52,445 nt of DNA, taken from positions 1-52,445 of the forward strand of contig CAYYNP010000030.1 in NCBI GenBank assembly GCA_964472545.1, read 5' to 3'. Source of the stretch: CAYYNP01 sp964472545 (GTDB lineage: Bacteria > Planctomycetota > Planctomycetia > Pirellulales > Thermoguttaceae). Of the stretch, positions 43,093 to 51,185 are shown piece by piece. Made by a program: the position numbers and the translations under genes. The notes below the pieces were generated by a model, which saw nothing but the letters and a program-made list of their open reading frames with translations, had not been told where the DNA came from and made no database searches. Within the stretch, counting starts at the first letter, position 1, and each line of letters starts with the position of its first letter.

Positions 43093-45030
43093 TTACAACG
43101 ACAACACAAACTCCACCAAATCGTCGATCTCCCGCTCGCTCAGCCCGTCGCCGCGGCTGCCCTTGAGGCCGTGGCGGCCTTCTACCAGCAGTTCGCGGAC
43201 GGTCAGATAGCGGCCGTCGTGCAGGTACGGGGCGGTCCGCCAGACTTCGATTAGCGTGGGCGTGTCGAATTCTTCGCCACGCTGGTCTTCTCTGCGCGTG
43301 CCAACGTCGTATGCATCCAGATCGGTATACAACGGCGGCGGATGACAGCGGCGGCAGCCGATCCGGCGGCTGAAAAACAGCTCGCGGCCCCGCTCGGCCG
43401 ACGCGCTGAGCCGGCCGTCGACCAAGTGAGGGCTGGGCACCGGGCGCAGCGAGTCGAGATAGGCGTCGATGGCCGCCGCTTCCTCCTCTGGCCGGTTGGC
43501 AAACAAGATGTGCGTCAGGCCCGAGCGCACCGCGACTTCGGCCGACGGCCGCACGCCTTCGGCCATCGCCGGCGGCGTGCGATGGGAGAAGAGCATGCTC
43601 TTGGTGTTCTTCGGATTGCCCACGCCGTCGTTCATCAAGTCCCAATTCAGCCCGTCGATGCGTGCATCGGGATGACAGCTTGCGCAGCTTTGCCATCGCT
43701 GATAACAGATCGTGGCGTCGTGAAAGAGCAACTCGCCGCGCCGCTGAATCGTCAACTTCGGCGGCGGCCCCAGGGCGATCGTGCTTTGCGGTCGGCCGTC
43801 GGGCGTCTCGAGATCGTGTACCGCCACGCTGTCGCTGAAGTACTGGGCCACGTAGACCTTCGACCCGGCCACGGCGATGCCGCGCGGCCCTTTACCGGAA
43901 AGCGCCCGACGTTTCCACAAGCTCTCCCCAAGGCTGATGTAGATCGGCCACACCGCCATCATCGGCCGCATCGTCCGGTAGGCGAAATCGCCCAGCAGGT
44001 CCGACGTGTCGATCACGGCCAGTTGATGCGTGCCCGAGAGGCTGACACAGACCTTTTCACCGCCGGCCGCGAAGGCCACGTCGCACGGATTGCCCGCTCC
44101 CAGATAGTATTCGTCGACGCCGATTGTGCTGCGGAGTTTCCCGTCCGGCAAGTCAAGGATGCTCACCACGTTGGTGCTGATCCAGCCGGTATTGACCTGC
44201 GAGGGAACGCGCTCGAAATTCGAGAGCAGGTGCGTGACCAGCGCGAACTTGCCGTCCGGCGAGACGGCGATTCCCCGCAGGCTGTGGGCACCGTGTGGCA
44301 TGTCGCGAGTTGTGACGGCGAACGTCTGCGTGTCGATCGACGAAACGGCCGGCGTCACGTCGCCGACGAAGACCTTGTGCGTGCGCACGGCGGGCAGGTG
44401 GTTGGCCACCAGCAACGTACGTCCGTCCGGCGTAAGGGCCGCGGCGATCGGCTCGCGTACCACGGCCACCCGCGTGATTTCTTTGCCATCGGCCAGATCG
44501 ATTACCGAGACGTCGTTGTCGAACCGGTTGCAGACGTAGCCCCGCCGCCCACGGGGGCCGAACACCAGGCCCCCGGCCGTGTGTCCGGCCGAAATCGCTG
44601 CAACGCGCCGGCCCGAGGCGGCGTCGAACACGGCCACAACGCTCTTCGCCGCGGCACAACTGACAACGAGTTTCGCGCCGTCCGGCGAAAGCGCGACGTC
44701 GGTCGGACGGCCGGGCACCGAGACGCGCCGCGTTATACGGCCCTCGGGCAGCGCGATCCAAGCGACTTGCCGCGCGTCGCTACAGGCCACGTACAGCGTC
44801 TTACCGTCGTTCGAGACGGTCAGGGCGGAAGGTCCCAAGTATCGTTCGGCCGCACTCGCGGCAGACCAAAATGCGGTTGCCCACAGCACGGCGGCCCAGA
44901 TTGCCAGCCCCTGGGGCATCGCTGCGCTTTGCCCCAGCCACCCTCGGAACCCCAGCCGCCCTCGGAACCCCAGCCGCCCTTGGAACCCCAGCCGCCCTCG
45001 GGCGGCGAACTCACGAACGCTCAAACTCAT
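43093..45030 (-). CDS. YVTN beta-propeller fused to a dihaem cytochrome c peroxidase-like domain
   Basis: This protein has up to 645 residues. After an export helix (GLAIWAAVLWATAFWSAASA), propeller repeats of the YVTN type run from ~65 to ~440 (TVSNDGKTLYVACSDARQVA, VALSPDGAKLVVS). The C-terminal third has two haem sites, CASCH and CRRCH, with DLMNDGVGNPKNTKSMLFSH and APYLHDGRYLTVRELL, the layout of MauG/CcpA-type dihaem proteins. The start is uncertain. ATG 45030 adds four copies of RLGFRG-like repeats before the signal; ATG 44919 begins directly at the signal peptide. Neither has a strong ribosome binding site. It probably acts in periplasmic oxidation; the substrate is unknown. Confidence 0.85.
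   Translation of the reverse strand: MSLSVREFAARGRLGFQGRLGFRGRLGFRGWLGQSAAMPQGLAIWAAVLWATAFWSAASAAERYLGPSALTVSNDGKTLYVACSDARQVAWIALPEGRITRRVSVPGRPTDVALSPDGAKLVVSCAAAKSVVAVFDAASGRRVAAISAGHTAGGLVFGPRGRRGYVCNRFDNDVSVIDLADGKEITRVAVVREPIAAALTPDGRTLLVANHLPAVRTHKVFVGDVTPAVSSIDTQTFAVTTRDMPHGAHSLRGIAVSPDGKFALVTHLLSNFERVPSQVNTGWISTNVVSILDLPDGKLRSTIGVDEYYLGAGNPCDVAFAAGGEKVCVSLSGTHQLAVIDTSDLLGDFAYRTMRPMMAVWPIYISLGESLWKRRALSGKGPRGIAVAGSKVYVAQYFSDSVAVHDLETPDGRPQSTIALGPPPKLTIQRRGELLFHDATICYQRWQSCASCHPDARIDGLNWDLMNDGVGNPKNTKSMLFSHRTPPAMAEGVRPSAEVAVRSGLTHILFANRPEEEAAAIDAYLDSLRPVPSPHLVDGRLSASAERGRELFFSRRIGCRRCHPPPLYTDLDAYDVGTRREDQRGEEFDTPTLIEVWRTAPYLHDGRYLTVRELLVEGRHGLKGSRGDGLSEREIDDLVEFVLSL
44912..45002. repeat. 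Hairpin and 18-base tandem repeats at the start of the propeller-cytochrome gene
   Basis: CTGGGGCA (44912-44919) pairs with TGCCCCAG (44931-44938). Next to it, nearly four tandem copies of an 18-base unit (plus-strand core CAGCCGCCCTCGGAACCC) run to ~45002. CTGGGGCATCGCTGCG is shared exactly with 38412-38427 in the anchored Hsp70-like gene. Confidence 0.8.
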
Positions 45031-45100
45031 ATGGAGACTCGGCTGGACGGGTTTGTGTGGGAACGTGTCGGTCTTGCCCGACGCCTTACCCCAACCCCTC

Positions 45101-45733
45101 TTACGCCAACCCCTTGCGCACCGCCCAGACCGCGGCCTGCGTGCGATCGTCGAGCCCCAGCTTGCGCAGTACGCTTTGGACGTGCTGTTTGACGGTCTCG
45201 ACGCTGATCTGCAACGAACGGCCAATCTCCACGTTGCTCAGGCCCAAGGCCACGTGGCGCAGGACCTGCATCTCGCGGCGGCTTAGCGGGGCGCAGTCGT
45301 CGTCGACCGCCTGGTCGATTTTCATCGCACCGGCGACCTTTCGCAACTCCCCCGCCCGGCAAGGCGACTCGCCCCGGGCAGCGGCCCTGATGGTGGCGAG
45401 GATACTCTCTCGCGGCGAGCCCTTCAGCAAGTAGTCGCAGGCCCCCAATGCCACGGCTCGGGCGATGTAGGTGGGATTGTCGTACGTGGAGAACATCACG
45501 ACCTCGGAGTCGGGCACAAGACTGCGAAGCTCCCGTAGTGTATCCAATCCGTCGACATCGGGCATGCGGATGTCCAACAGAATCACGTCCGGGGTGGTCT
45601 TCTGGGCCTTGTCGATCGCCTCCTGGCCGCTGGCGGCCTCGGCAATGATTTCGATCTCCGTGCCGGCCAGCAAACTGACCAGCCCCGTGCGAATTACTTG
45701 GTGGTCGTCGCAAACCAACAATCGAATGCTCAT
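45101..45733 (-). CDS. NarL/FixJ-type response regulator
   Basis: This 210-residue regulator has a receiver domain (1-~120) with acidic DD at 9-10, phosphoacceptor D54 (VILLDIRMP), T/S in VVMFSTYDN and K in YLLKGSP. A LuxR-type helix-turn-helix follows: LSRREMQVLRHVALGLSNVE and ISVETVKQHVQSVLRKLG. It is expected to bind DNA as a dimer after phosphorylation. No histidine kinase is adjacent, so it is an orphan regulator here. ATG 45733 was chosen because it begins the receiver fold (MSIRLLVCDDH); GGGCGGA upstream is a weak site. It ends 70 bases before the propeller-cytochrome gene in the same direction. Confidence 0.94.
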   Translation of the reverse strand: MSIRLLVCDDHQVIRTGLVSLLAGTEIEIIAEAASGQEAIDKAQKTTPDVILLDIRMPDVDGLDTLRELRSLVPDSEVVMFSTYDNPTYIARAVALGACDYLLKGSPRESILATIRAAARGESPCRAGELRKVAGAMKIDQAVDDDCAPLSRREMQVLRHVALGLSNVEIGRSLQISVETVKQHVQSVLRKLGLDDRTQAAVWAVRKGLA

Positions 45734-45988
45734 TCCGCCCGTCCTGCGAGTAGAAATCCTACAGGGCCTTCGAACGGATCCCCCCAACCGTTGGCCTCAG
45801 ATGCACACTCCTACCGTCCCGCCAGAATGGTCAACCATACCCCATTTTCTAGCGGGAAGCTCCAAACAATCATGTGTAGTATCTTAGCGTACTGCGCGGC
45901 GGGAGAAAACCCCGGGTGACTCCGGTGGGATTGACGTTGTACCGCTGTCGGGCCGCGCGTGATCGTGGCATGGGCTACTGACGGCAGC

Positions 45989-46017
45989 TTGACCCGCAGT
46001 ATGGCCCCGATTATCAC
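45989..46017 (+). promoter_or_regulatory. Candidate promoter for the GH10 gene
   Basis: TTGACC (45989-45994), a 17-base spacer and TATCAC (46012-46017) lie 56 bases before ATG 46074. The -10 box is weak. The rest of the 340-base divergent gap shows nothing clear. Confidence 0.35.
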
Positions 46018-46073
46018 ATGGGCTACCAGGTTACCTCGCCTTCGACTGTCCGACACACAAGGGAGCTTCCACG

Positions 46074-47462
46074 ATGATCGGAATTCGGAAACGTCGCCTT
46101 TCAACCGTACTTCGTTGGACGACCCTGTGCCTATTGCCATTACTACTCGGAACACTGCTGGCCGGAGCGCTGCCGGCCGCCTCTGCTGAGGTATCGGACG
46201 ACGAGTCGCTGGCCGGGGCCGACGGGTCGCTGGCCGGGGCCGATGGGCGGATCGCCCGGCATCGCATGGCCGACGTCTCGGTGGAGGTGCTCGACGCGGC
46301 CGGCAAACCGGTGCCGGGGGCCAAGATCAGCGTCGAGCAAACCCGCCATGCGTTTCTCTTCGGCTGCAATATCTTCCGCTGGGGCAGGCTCAACGACGAG
46401 AAGCTGGAGGCAGCCTACCGCAAACACTACGCCGAGTTGCTCAACTACGCCACGCTGGGTTTCTACTGGCCGAGCTACGAGCGGCGCCGTGGCGAGCCGA
46501 TGCACGAATACGCCGAGCAGGTTGCCCGATGGTGCAAGCAGCAGGGCATCACGACCAAAGGCCATCCGCTGGCCTGGAACCACGGCGATCCTGCCTGGCT
46601 GCCGGACGACTTCGAAGAGATCCGCCGGCTGCAAATGGCGCGAATCGAAGATTGTGTGTCGCACTTCCCCGGGCTGATCGACCGCTGGGACGTGGTCAAC
46701 GAGGCGACGCACTTCGATCGCGAAGAATTTGCCAACCGCCGGGCACCAAAACACACGGCGATGTGGGAGAAGGTCGGCCAGATCGAGTTCACCCGGGAGT
46801 GTTTCACCCACGCGCGAAAGGCCGGCCCCAAGGCCACGCTGTTGATCAACGACTACCGCACCGACCCGGCCTACGAGCGGGTGATCGAAAAGCTGGTCGA
46901 CGACGGCGGCCGACGGATGTACCACGTGATCGGCATCCAGAGCCACATGCACGGCGGGGCTTGGAGCAACGAAAAGACCTGGGACGTTTGCCAGCGGTAT
47001 TCACGTTTTGGCGTTCCGCTGCATTTCACCGAGACCACGATCCTCTCGGTCGACGGCGGCTGGCGTCGCGGACGCGATCGCGAGATGACCACCACGCCGG
47101 AAGGTGAGGCCTATCAGGCCCGCGAAGCCGTGCGATTCTATACGATGCTCTTTTCACATCCGTCGGTCGAAGCGATCACCTGGTGGGACTTCAGCGACAA
47201 CGGCGCCTGGCAGAGCGCTCCGGCCGGCTTCCTGCGCAAAGACATGACGCCGAAGCCGATGTACCACGAGTTGAAGAAGCTGATCAAAGGCAAGTGGTGG
47301 ACCACCGCCACGCGGCAAACGGCCGACGACGGGAAGGCCGAATTGCGCGGGTTCTTGGGTGATTACCGGGTGATCGTCGACATCCGGGGGAAGAAGACGA
47401 CGCACGAGGGCTTCACGCTGGCCAAAGGCAAAGAGAATGCTTGGGTGGTGAAGCTACGTTGA
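46074..47462 (+). CDS. Secreted GH10 endo-beta-1,4-xylanase
   Basis: This 462-residue enzyme should cut beta-1,4-xylan chains. A signal peptide (TTLCLLPLLLGTLLAGALPA) is followed by a short duplicated SLAGADG and a small beta domain (~66-95, VSVEVLDAAGKPVPGAKI). The GH10 barrel follows with TKGHPLAWNHGDPAWLP, acid/base E210 (WDVVNEA), INDYR, HVIGIQSHMHGG and nucleophile E320 (HFTETTI). The last ~60 residues look like a beta tail (GFLGDYRVIVDIRGKKTTHE). AAGGGAG eight bases before the ATG supports the start. It stands alone, with no transporter or other polysaccharide enzyme next to it. Confidence 0.94.
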   Translation: MIGIRKRRLSTVLRWTTLCLLPLLLGTLLAGALPAASAEVSDDESLAGADGSLAGADGRIARHRMADVSVEVLDAAGKPVPGAKISVEQTRHAFLFGCNIFRWGRLNDEKLEAAYRKHYAELLNYATLGFYWPSYERRRGEPMHEYAEQVARWCKQQGITTKGHPLAWNHGDPAWLPDDFEEIRRLQMARIEDCVSHFPGLIDRWDVVNEATHFDREEFANRRAPKHTAMWEKVGQIEFTRECFTHARKAGPKATLLINDYRTDPAYERVIEKLVDDGGRRMYHVIGIQSHMHGGAWSNEKTWDVCQRYSRFGVPLHFTETTILSVDGGWRRGRDREMTTTPEGEAYQAREAVRFYTMLFSHPSVEAITWWDFSDNGAWQSAPAGFLRKDMTPKPMYHELKKLIKGKWWTTATRQTADDGKAELRGFLGDYRVIVDIRGKKTTHEGFTLAKGKENAWVVKLR

Positions 47463-47498
47463 GTTTTGGGGAGTCGGGCGATTCACGGCATCGGCCGG

Positions 47499-47575
47499 GT
47501 GTGCCACTGCTTCGCAGAAGCAGTGCCGTCGGCATTCCTCCAGGAAAGCACTGCTTCTGCGAGGCAGTGGCACAC
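47499..47575. repeat. Inverted repeat with 28-base arms between convergent genes
   Basis: Arms at 47499-47526 and 47548-47575 match at 27 of 28 positions, with the core CACTGCTTCGCAGAAGCAGTG. The arm is itself nearly palindromic. It lies between the stops of the xylanase and the TPR lipoprotein and may act as a two-way terminator. Confidence 0.85.
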
Positions 47576-47605
47576 GCCAGCTTCCCGCTTCACTACGCGC
47601 GATCG

Positions 47606-48850
47606 TCAGCGATCCGTCGGCGGGCCGTCTTCGTGTCGAATCCATCGGCGTAGCGTCTCCGCGTCGACGTCCTTCTCGATGTGGATCACCGTGCCGTCGA
47701 AGAGCACGGCGTCAAAACCCTCCTCCGGCACGTCGCCCAAGGCGGCTGCCGGGTCGTCCGGGTCGAGCGTCAGGTCCTCGGGCTTGGTCCAGGGTACGGC
47801 CTTGTCGGGGTCGGCGTCGACGATCATGATCGTGTTGGCCATGCCGTCTCCCCGGGAAATCCAGTCGGCGCTGGGCGGCCTCTCGCCGCCAAAGGGCGTC
47901 CCCTCGCCGACGAACACCATCAGCGTCGTCTTCCCGTCGTTCTCCCCGCCGGGCCCAGCGAACACGTCGGGCATCTGCTCGACCAGGCTCATGTTATGTG
48001 GGCTGTCCCAGGGCTCGTCGTGATGGAACTCTTTGTAGAGTGCGCGCTGTTCCAGGTCCGGCAGCACCGCAACCCGCCAACTCAGCAGCGGTTTGCCCTC
48101 GCCGTCACGGGAGGCGGCGGGGGGAAATGCCTTGCGCTTCATTTCGTACTCTATCATCGCCAGCGCAATCTCGCGGAGACGATACCTCCTTCGCAGCCGC
48201 TGCACGTCCTCGCTCGGCGGCGGCGCGTCGGCTGCGGCTTGGGCGCGGGCTTCGTCGGCTTTCTCCTCGGCCTTGGCCGTGTCGGCGTCTGCCTTCTCGT
48301 CTTCTCCAATCTGCCGATACGCCTCCGCTCTCACCCGATACCCCGTGGCGTGCTCCGGGGCAATCTCGATCAGCTTGGTGAAATCGGCGATGGCGCTCTC
48401 CGGGTCGTCGCGGTTGTAAAGGTGCCGGGAGCCGCGCGCCTCGTAGGCCGAAGCGAAGCTCGGACTCAGTTTGATGGCTTCATCGAGATCCGCTATCGTC
48501 TTCTCGTGCTCCTCGTCTCCGTGCGTGAACGCGCGCAGGAAGTAGGCAAGACTACACTCCGGGTCCAGCCGAATTGCCTCGGTATAGTCCGCGGCGGCTT
48601 GCTCCGTCTCCCGCTTACTCAAGTTGTAGCAGGTCCCGCGATCCAAATGGGCGTCGCTACACTCCGGATCCAGCCGGATCGCCTCGTCGTACTCTTCGAT
48701 CGCCTTGTCGAATTCTCCTTTGAGAAAGTGCTCGCGTCCTCGGTCGTGGGCGTCAACGGCCTGCTGCTCCTTCGACGATCCGCAGCCCGGCAAAGTCACC
48801 AGGCCGATCAACAGTACAACGCTCACGCAAGACGCTTGCCGCGTATTCAT
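47606..48850 (-). CDS. TPR lipoprotein with DUF1559-like domain
   Basis: This 414-residue protein has a lipoprotein signal with lipobox TLPGC near residue 23. Residues ~30-190 hold four TPR units (EFDKAIEEYDEAIRLDPECS, AAADYTEAIRLDPECSLAYF, TIADLDEAIKLSPSFASAYE). A charged helix follows, and ~225-390 resembles the planctomycete DUF1559 domain (AFPPAASRDGEGKPLLSWRV, LYKEFHHDEPWDSPHN, VDADPDKAVPW). DUF1559 normally follows a pseudopilin N-terminus, so its union with TPRs in a lipoprotein is unusual. GAAAGGTG before ATG 48850 supports this start over a GTG at 48859. The function is unknown. Confidence 0.85.
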   Translation of the reverse strand: MNTRQASCVSVVLLIGLVTLPGCGSSKEQQAVDAHDRGREHFLKGEFDKAIEEYDEAIRLDPECSDAHLDRGTCYNLSKRETEQAAADYTEAIRLDPECSLAYFLRAFTHGDEEHEKTIADLDEAIKLSPSFASAYEARGSRHLYNRDDPESAIADFTKLIEIAPEHATGYRVRAEAYRQIGEDEKADADTAKAEEKADEARAQAAADAPPPSEDVQRLRRRYRLREIALAMIEYEMKRKAFPPAASRDGEGKPLLSWRVAVLPDLEQRALYKEFHHDEPWDSPHNMSLVEQMPDVFAGPGGENDGKTTLMVFVGEGTPFGGERPPSADWISRGDGMANTIMIVDADPDKAVPWTKPEDLTLDPDDPAAALGDVPEEGFDAVLFDGTVIHIEKDVDAETLRRWIRHEDGPPTDR

Positions 48851-48871
48851 CGTTTTCACCTTTCTGTCGGG

Positions 48872-49300
48872 TTACGCATTTCGAGCTTCCGGGCTGTGTC
48901 CGGGACGTCGTCTGCCGCAGATCAGCGTGACGAGTCCTGCCAGCCCCATGGCCGGCCACTGGATCAGCGGGACGGCGAAAACCGCAAGCTGTGCTTCGGT
49001 TTGGCGGTACTCCGGATCCGTGTGGTAGCGATAACAGCATTGCCCCAGGATGCACGGCCCCAAAACCGACGCGGCCGTCACGAGCACCAGCAACAGCCAG
49101 GAGGCCCAACGGCAGTCGCCGACCGCCTGGGCGAGCAGTGCGAACATGACGTACGGCCAGATGTAGATCAGCATCCAGAGCAGGCATCCCGCGACGCGCT
49201 TCACGTCGAGTCCAAACTCCACGTTGCGTCCGACAGCCCCCAAGACCATGGTTGCCGCCGCGGATAGCAGGCAAACGACAACCGTGATCTTTGCGGCCAT
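48872..49300 (-). CDS. Small membrane protein, about four helices
   Basis: This 142-residue protein has hydrophobic segments near 4-22 (ITVVVCLLSAAATMVLGAV), 38-60 (CLLWMLIYIWPYVMFALL), 68-90 (SWLLLVLVTAASVLGPCIL) and 107-128 (LAVFAVPLIQWPAMGLAGLV), ending in a basic tail. The family was not recognised. GCAGGAG eight bases before ATG 49300 supports the start. The frame stays open upstream for about 80 codons through an LRR-like remnant. It ends 21 bases before the TPR lipoprotein gene, so the two may be co-transcribed. Confidence 0.7.
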   Translation of the reverse strand: MAAKITVVVCLLSAAATMVLGAVGRNVEFGLDVKRVAGCLLWMLIYIWPYVMFALLAQAVGDCRWASWLLLVLVTAASVLGPCILGQCCYRYHTDPEYRQTEAQLAVFAVPLIQWPAMGLAGLVTLICGRRRPGHSPEARNA

Positions 49301-49437
49301 TTCTGCAACTCCTGCGGCACGGGCGAGTCCTTGCGGGGACACTCTCCTCGGGCAGTTCGTAGGGATGCGCAAAAGGCACGGCTGCGGGGCCCCGATTCCA
49401 CGCTCCACCAACGGCACCCTACATCCTTTCCACACCG

Positions 49438-49569
49438 GCGTCCAGTACTCGATCCGACAATCGGGCAGCGCCCGGCGAACACGGATGACGCTTTCACGCG
49501 TAATCCCCGTATCGCGAAGATCGAGACGTCGGAGATTCGATCTGTTCAAACTCCTGATGTTTCCGTATC
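49438..49569 (-). pseudogene. Leucine-rich-repeat tail remnant
   Basis: The minus-strand frame reads NLRRLDLRDTGITRESVIRV and RRALPDCRIEYW. This is the shape of the last repeat of planctomycete LRR proteins (LxxLDLxxTxIT ... ALPxCxI). No start or earlier repeats are present. The 5' side ends at the MITE at 49573-49670, and the frame runs on into the small membrane protein. Confidence 0.55.
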
Positions 49570-49572
49570 TTA

Positions 49573-49670
49573 GGGCTTGTCCGGAAACAACTTCGTCCGC
49601 TTCATGGTAGCCATCACACTCCGTGTGATGATTCGCCCGAAGAACTGCGAAGTTGTTTCCGGACAGGCCC
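49573..49670. mobile_element. MITE-like element, about 98 bases, with TTA target duplications
   Basis: Terminal inverted repeats of 23 bases (left GGGCTTGTCCGGAAACAACT...) match at 22 of 23 positions. TTA flanks both ends (49570-49572 and 49671-49673). The centre has a second palindrome CATCACAC-TCC-GTGTGATG (49612-49630). It has no coding capacity. The 3-base TNA-type duplication is compatible with mobilisation by an IS5-group transposase, which is an inference. Confidence 0.7.
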
Positions 49671-49758
49671 TTAGCCGGGCAGTGCCGCTGTCAACCGTAC
49701 TGCGCCCCACGGCGGTCGCTTTGACGCGGCTGCTTCCCTCCGGAGACGGAAAGGCCTC

Positions 49759-50550
49759 GTGAGCCGAGAGATGGACCCACAGCAAGAGCAGACCGTCGAC
49801 GCCATCGCCCGCGTTCTCCACAAATGCCGCAGTCTCCTGTTCGTCACCGGGGCCGGCGTGTCGGCCGATTCGGGCGTGCCGACGTATCGAGGCATCGGGG
49901 GGCTCTATGAGGTCGACGTCACCGAAGACGGGCTGCCCATCGAAGAGGTGCTCTCGGGGCCGATGATGCGAGCGAAGCCGGAGTTGACGTGGAAATACCT
50001 CGCACGGATTGCCGAAGCGGCAGGCGGAGCCACGTGCAACCGCGCGCACGAGGTGATCGCCAAGATGGAACGCTACTTCCCGCGCGTGTGGACGCTCACG
50101 CAAAACGTCGACGGTTTGCACCGCCTGGCCGGCTCCGAGAACGTGATCGAGATCCACGGCAACATGCGCTCGCTGCTCTGTACGGCCTGCACGTTTCACC
50201 AATCGGTCGACGACGCGGCGCCGATCGAGGTGCCGCCCTATTGCCCCAACTGCGGCGCGATCCTCCGGCCGGACGTGGTGTTATTCGAGGAGCCGTTGCC
50301 GGAGGAGGCCTTGACGCGGCTGCGGCGGGAGTTGGAGACGGGCTTCGGGGCCGTCTTCAGCGTGGGCACCAGCAGCGTGTTTCCGTACATCCAACAGCCG
50401 GTCATCGCCGCCCGGCAGACGGGCGTGCCCACCGTCGAGATCAACCCCGCCGAAACCGCGCTGTCCGCATTCGTCGACTACCGCCTGGCCATGGGCGCCG
50501 CCGACGCGATGGACGCGATCTGGACGCGGTTTCAACAACTCGGCGCGTAG
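49759..50550 (+). CDS. SIR2-family NAD-dependent protein deacylase
   Basis: This 263-residue sirtuin removes acyl groups from lysine using NAD. The NAD-binding motif is VTGAGVSADSGVPTYRG (29-45), followed by TQNVDGLH (114-121), catalytic H133 (IEIHGNM) and zinc cysteines C141, C144, C162 and C165. GAILRPDVVLFEE and a late VEINPAET complete the Rossmann part. The GTG at 49759, with GGAAAGG upstream, is taken as the start; ATG 49771 is a possible alternative. It stands alone; no acyl-CoA synthetase or acetyltransferase is adjacent. It begins about 90 bases after the MITE. Confidence 0.93.
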   Translation: MSREMDPQQEQTVDAIARVLHKCRSLLFVTGAGVSADSGVPTYRGIGGLYEVDVTEDGLPIEEVLSGPMMRAKPELTWKYLARIAEAAGGATCNRAHEVIAKMERYFPRVWTLTQNVDGLHRLAGSENVIEIHGNMRSLLCTACTFHQSVDDAAPIEVPPYCPNCGAILRPDVVLFEEPLPEEALTRLRRELETGFGAVFSVGTSSVFPYIQQPVIAARQTGVPTVEINPAETALSAFVDYRLAMGAADAMDAIWTRFQQLGA

Positions 50551-50634
50551 ACGGTAACCGTGAGATCGATGGGTGGCTGGGGGGGGGCGCGGCGGGGGCG
50601 GCCGCCGCGAGGACGGAGAAAGGGGATTGGCGGG

Positions 50635-50644
50635 NNNNNNNNNN
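50635..50644. other. Assembly gap (10 N)
   Basis: A run of ten N lies between a G-rich stretch (with GATGGGTGGCTGGGG on the left) and a C-rich stretch (CAGCCACCCCACCCATC on the right). The flanks are partly complementary, so an unsequenced hairpin of unknown length may be missing. Confidence 0.95.
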
Positions 50645-50780
50645 CCCCCCGGCCCCAACCCCCGCCACCCCACCCAGACCTCAGCCACCCCACCCATCAG
50701 TTAGCTTCTTACGGATAGCTTGCTACCGACTACTAGGCCCACCGATACAGTGCAGGCCTGTGGAGCCCGAGCAGCGGGGC

Positions 50781-51185
50781 CTACTCGACCAGCTTGTAGA
50801 ACGTCACGCCGCCGCCCTTGTCGGTCAGCCCGGCAAGCTTCGGGCCGAGCGCTTTCATGTGGGGCGTTTGGCCGTGCTGCTTCAGGGCCTCGCCGCTGGC
50901 CCAAACTTCGTAGAACATGAACTGCGTCTGGTCGCGGACGTCTTGGTGGAGGATGTAGTGGATGCAGCCTTCTTCCTTGCGGGTCGGCGCGACCATCGAG
51001 CCGAGGGCTTCCTTGACGGCGTCTTCCTTGCCTTCCTTGGCCTTGACGCGGGCGACCAGGATCACGGCGTCTTCGGGCATCTCGGCGTGAGGCTTGTCGT
51101 CGTCGGCAACGGCTTCGCCTGCCAACAAGGGCCACGCAGCGGCAGCCGCACTGCCGGCCAACAGATGGCGTCGATTGATCTCCAT
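50781..51185 (-). CDS. Tat-exported ABM-fold monooxygenase-like protein
   Basis: This 134-residue protein has a twin-arginine signal (NRRHLLAGSAAAAAWPLLAG). The mature part is an antibiotic-biosynthesis-monooxygenase (ABM) domain: ILVARVKAKEGKEDAVKEAL, EEGCIHYILHQDVRDQTQF, MFYEVWASGEALKQHGQTPH. Related small proteins act as quinol oxygenases or haem-degrading enzymes, usually as dimers; export by Tat is less common. CCAAGGAGACGACC before the ATG fixes the start. It lies in a monocistronic context near the assembly gap. Confidence 0.88.
   Translation of the reverse strand: MEINRRHLLAGSAAAAAWPLLAGEAVADDDKPHAEMPEDAVILVARVKAKEGKEDAVKEALGSMVAPTRKEEGCIHYILHQDVRDQTQFMFYEVWASGEALKQHGQTPHMKALGPKLAGLTDKGGGVTFYKLVE

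Noticed and set aside
43342..45192. 616-codon plus-strand frame opposite the propeller-cytochrome gene
   Set aside because: No motifs, Arg/Gly/His-rich; the minus strand carries two CXXCH sites and propeller repeats.
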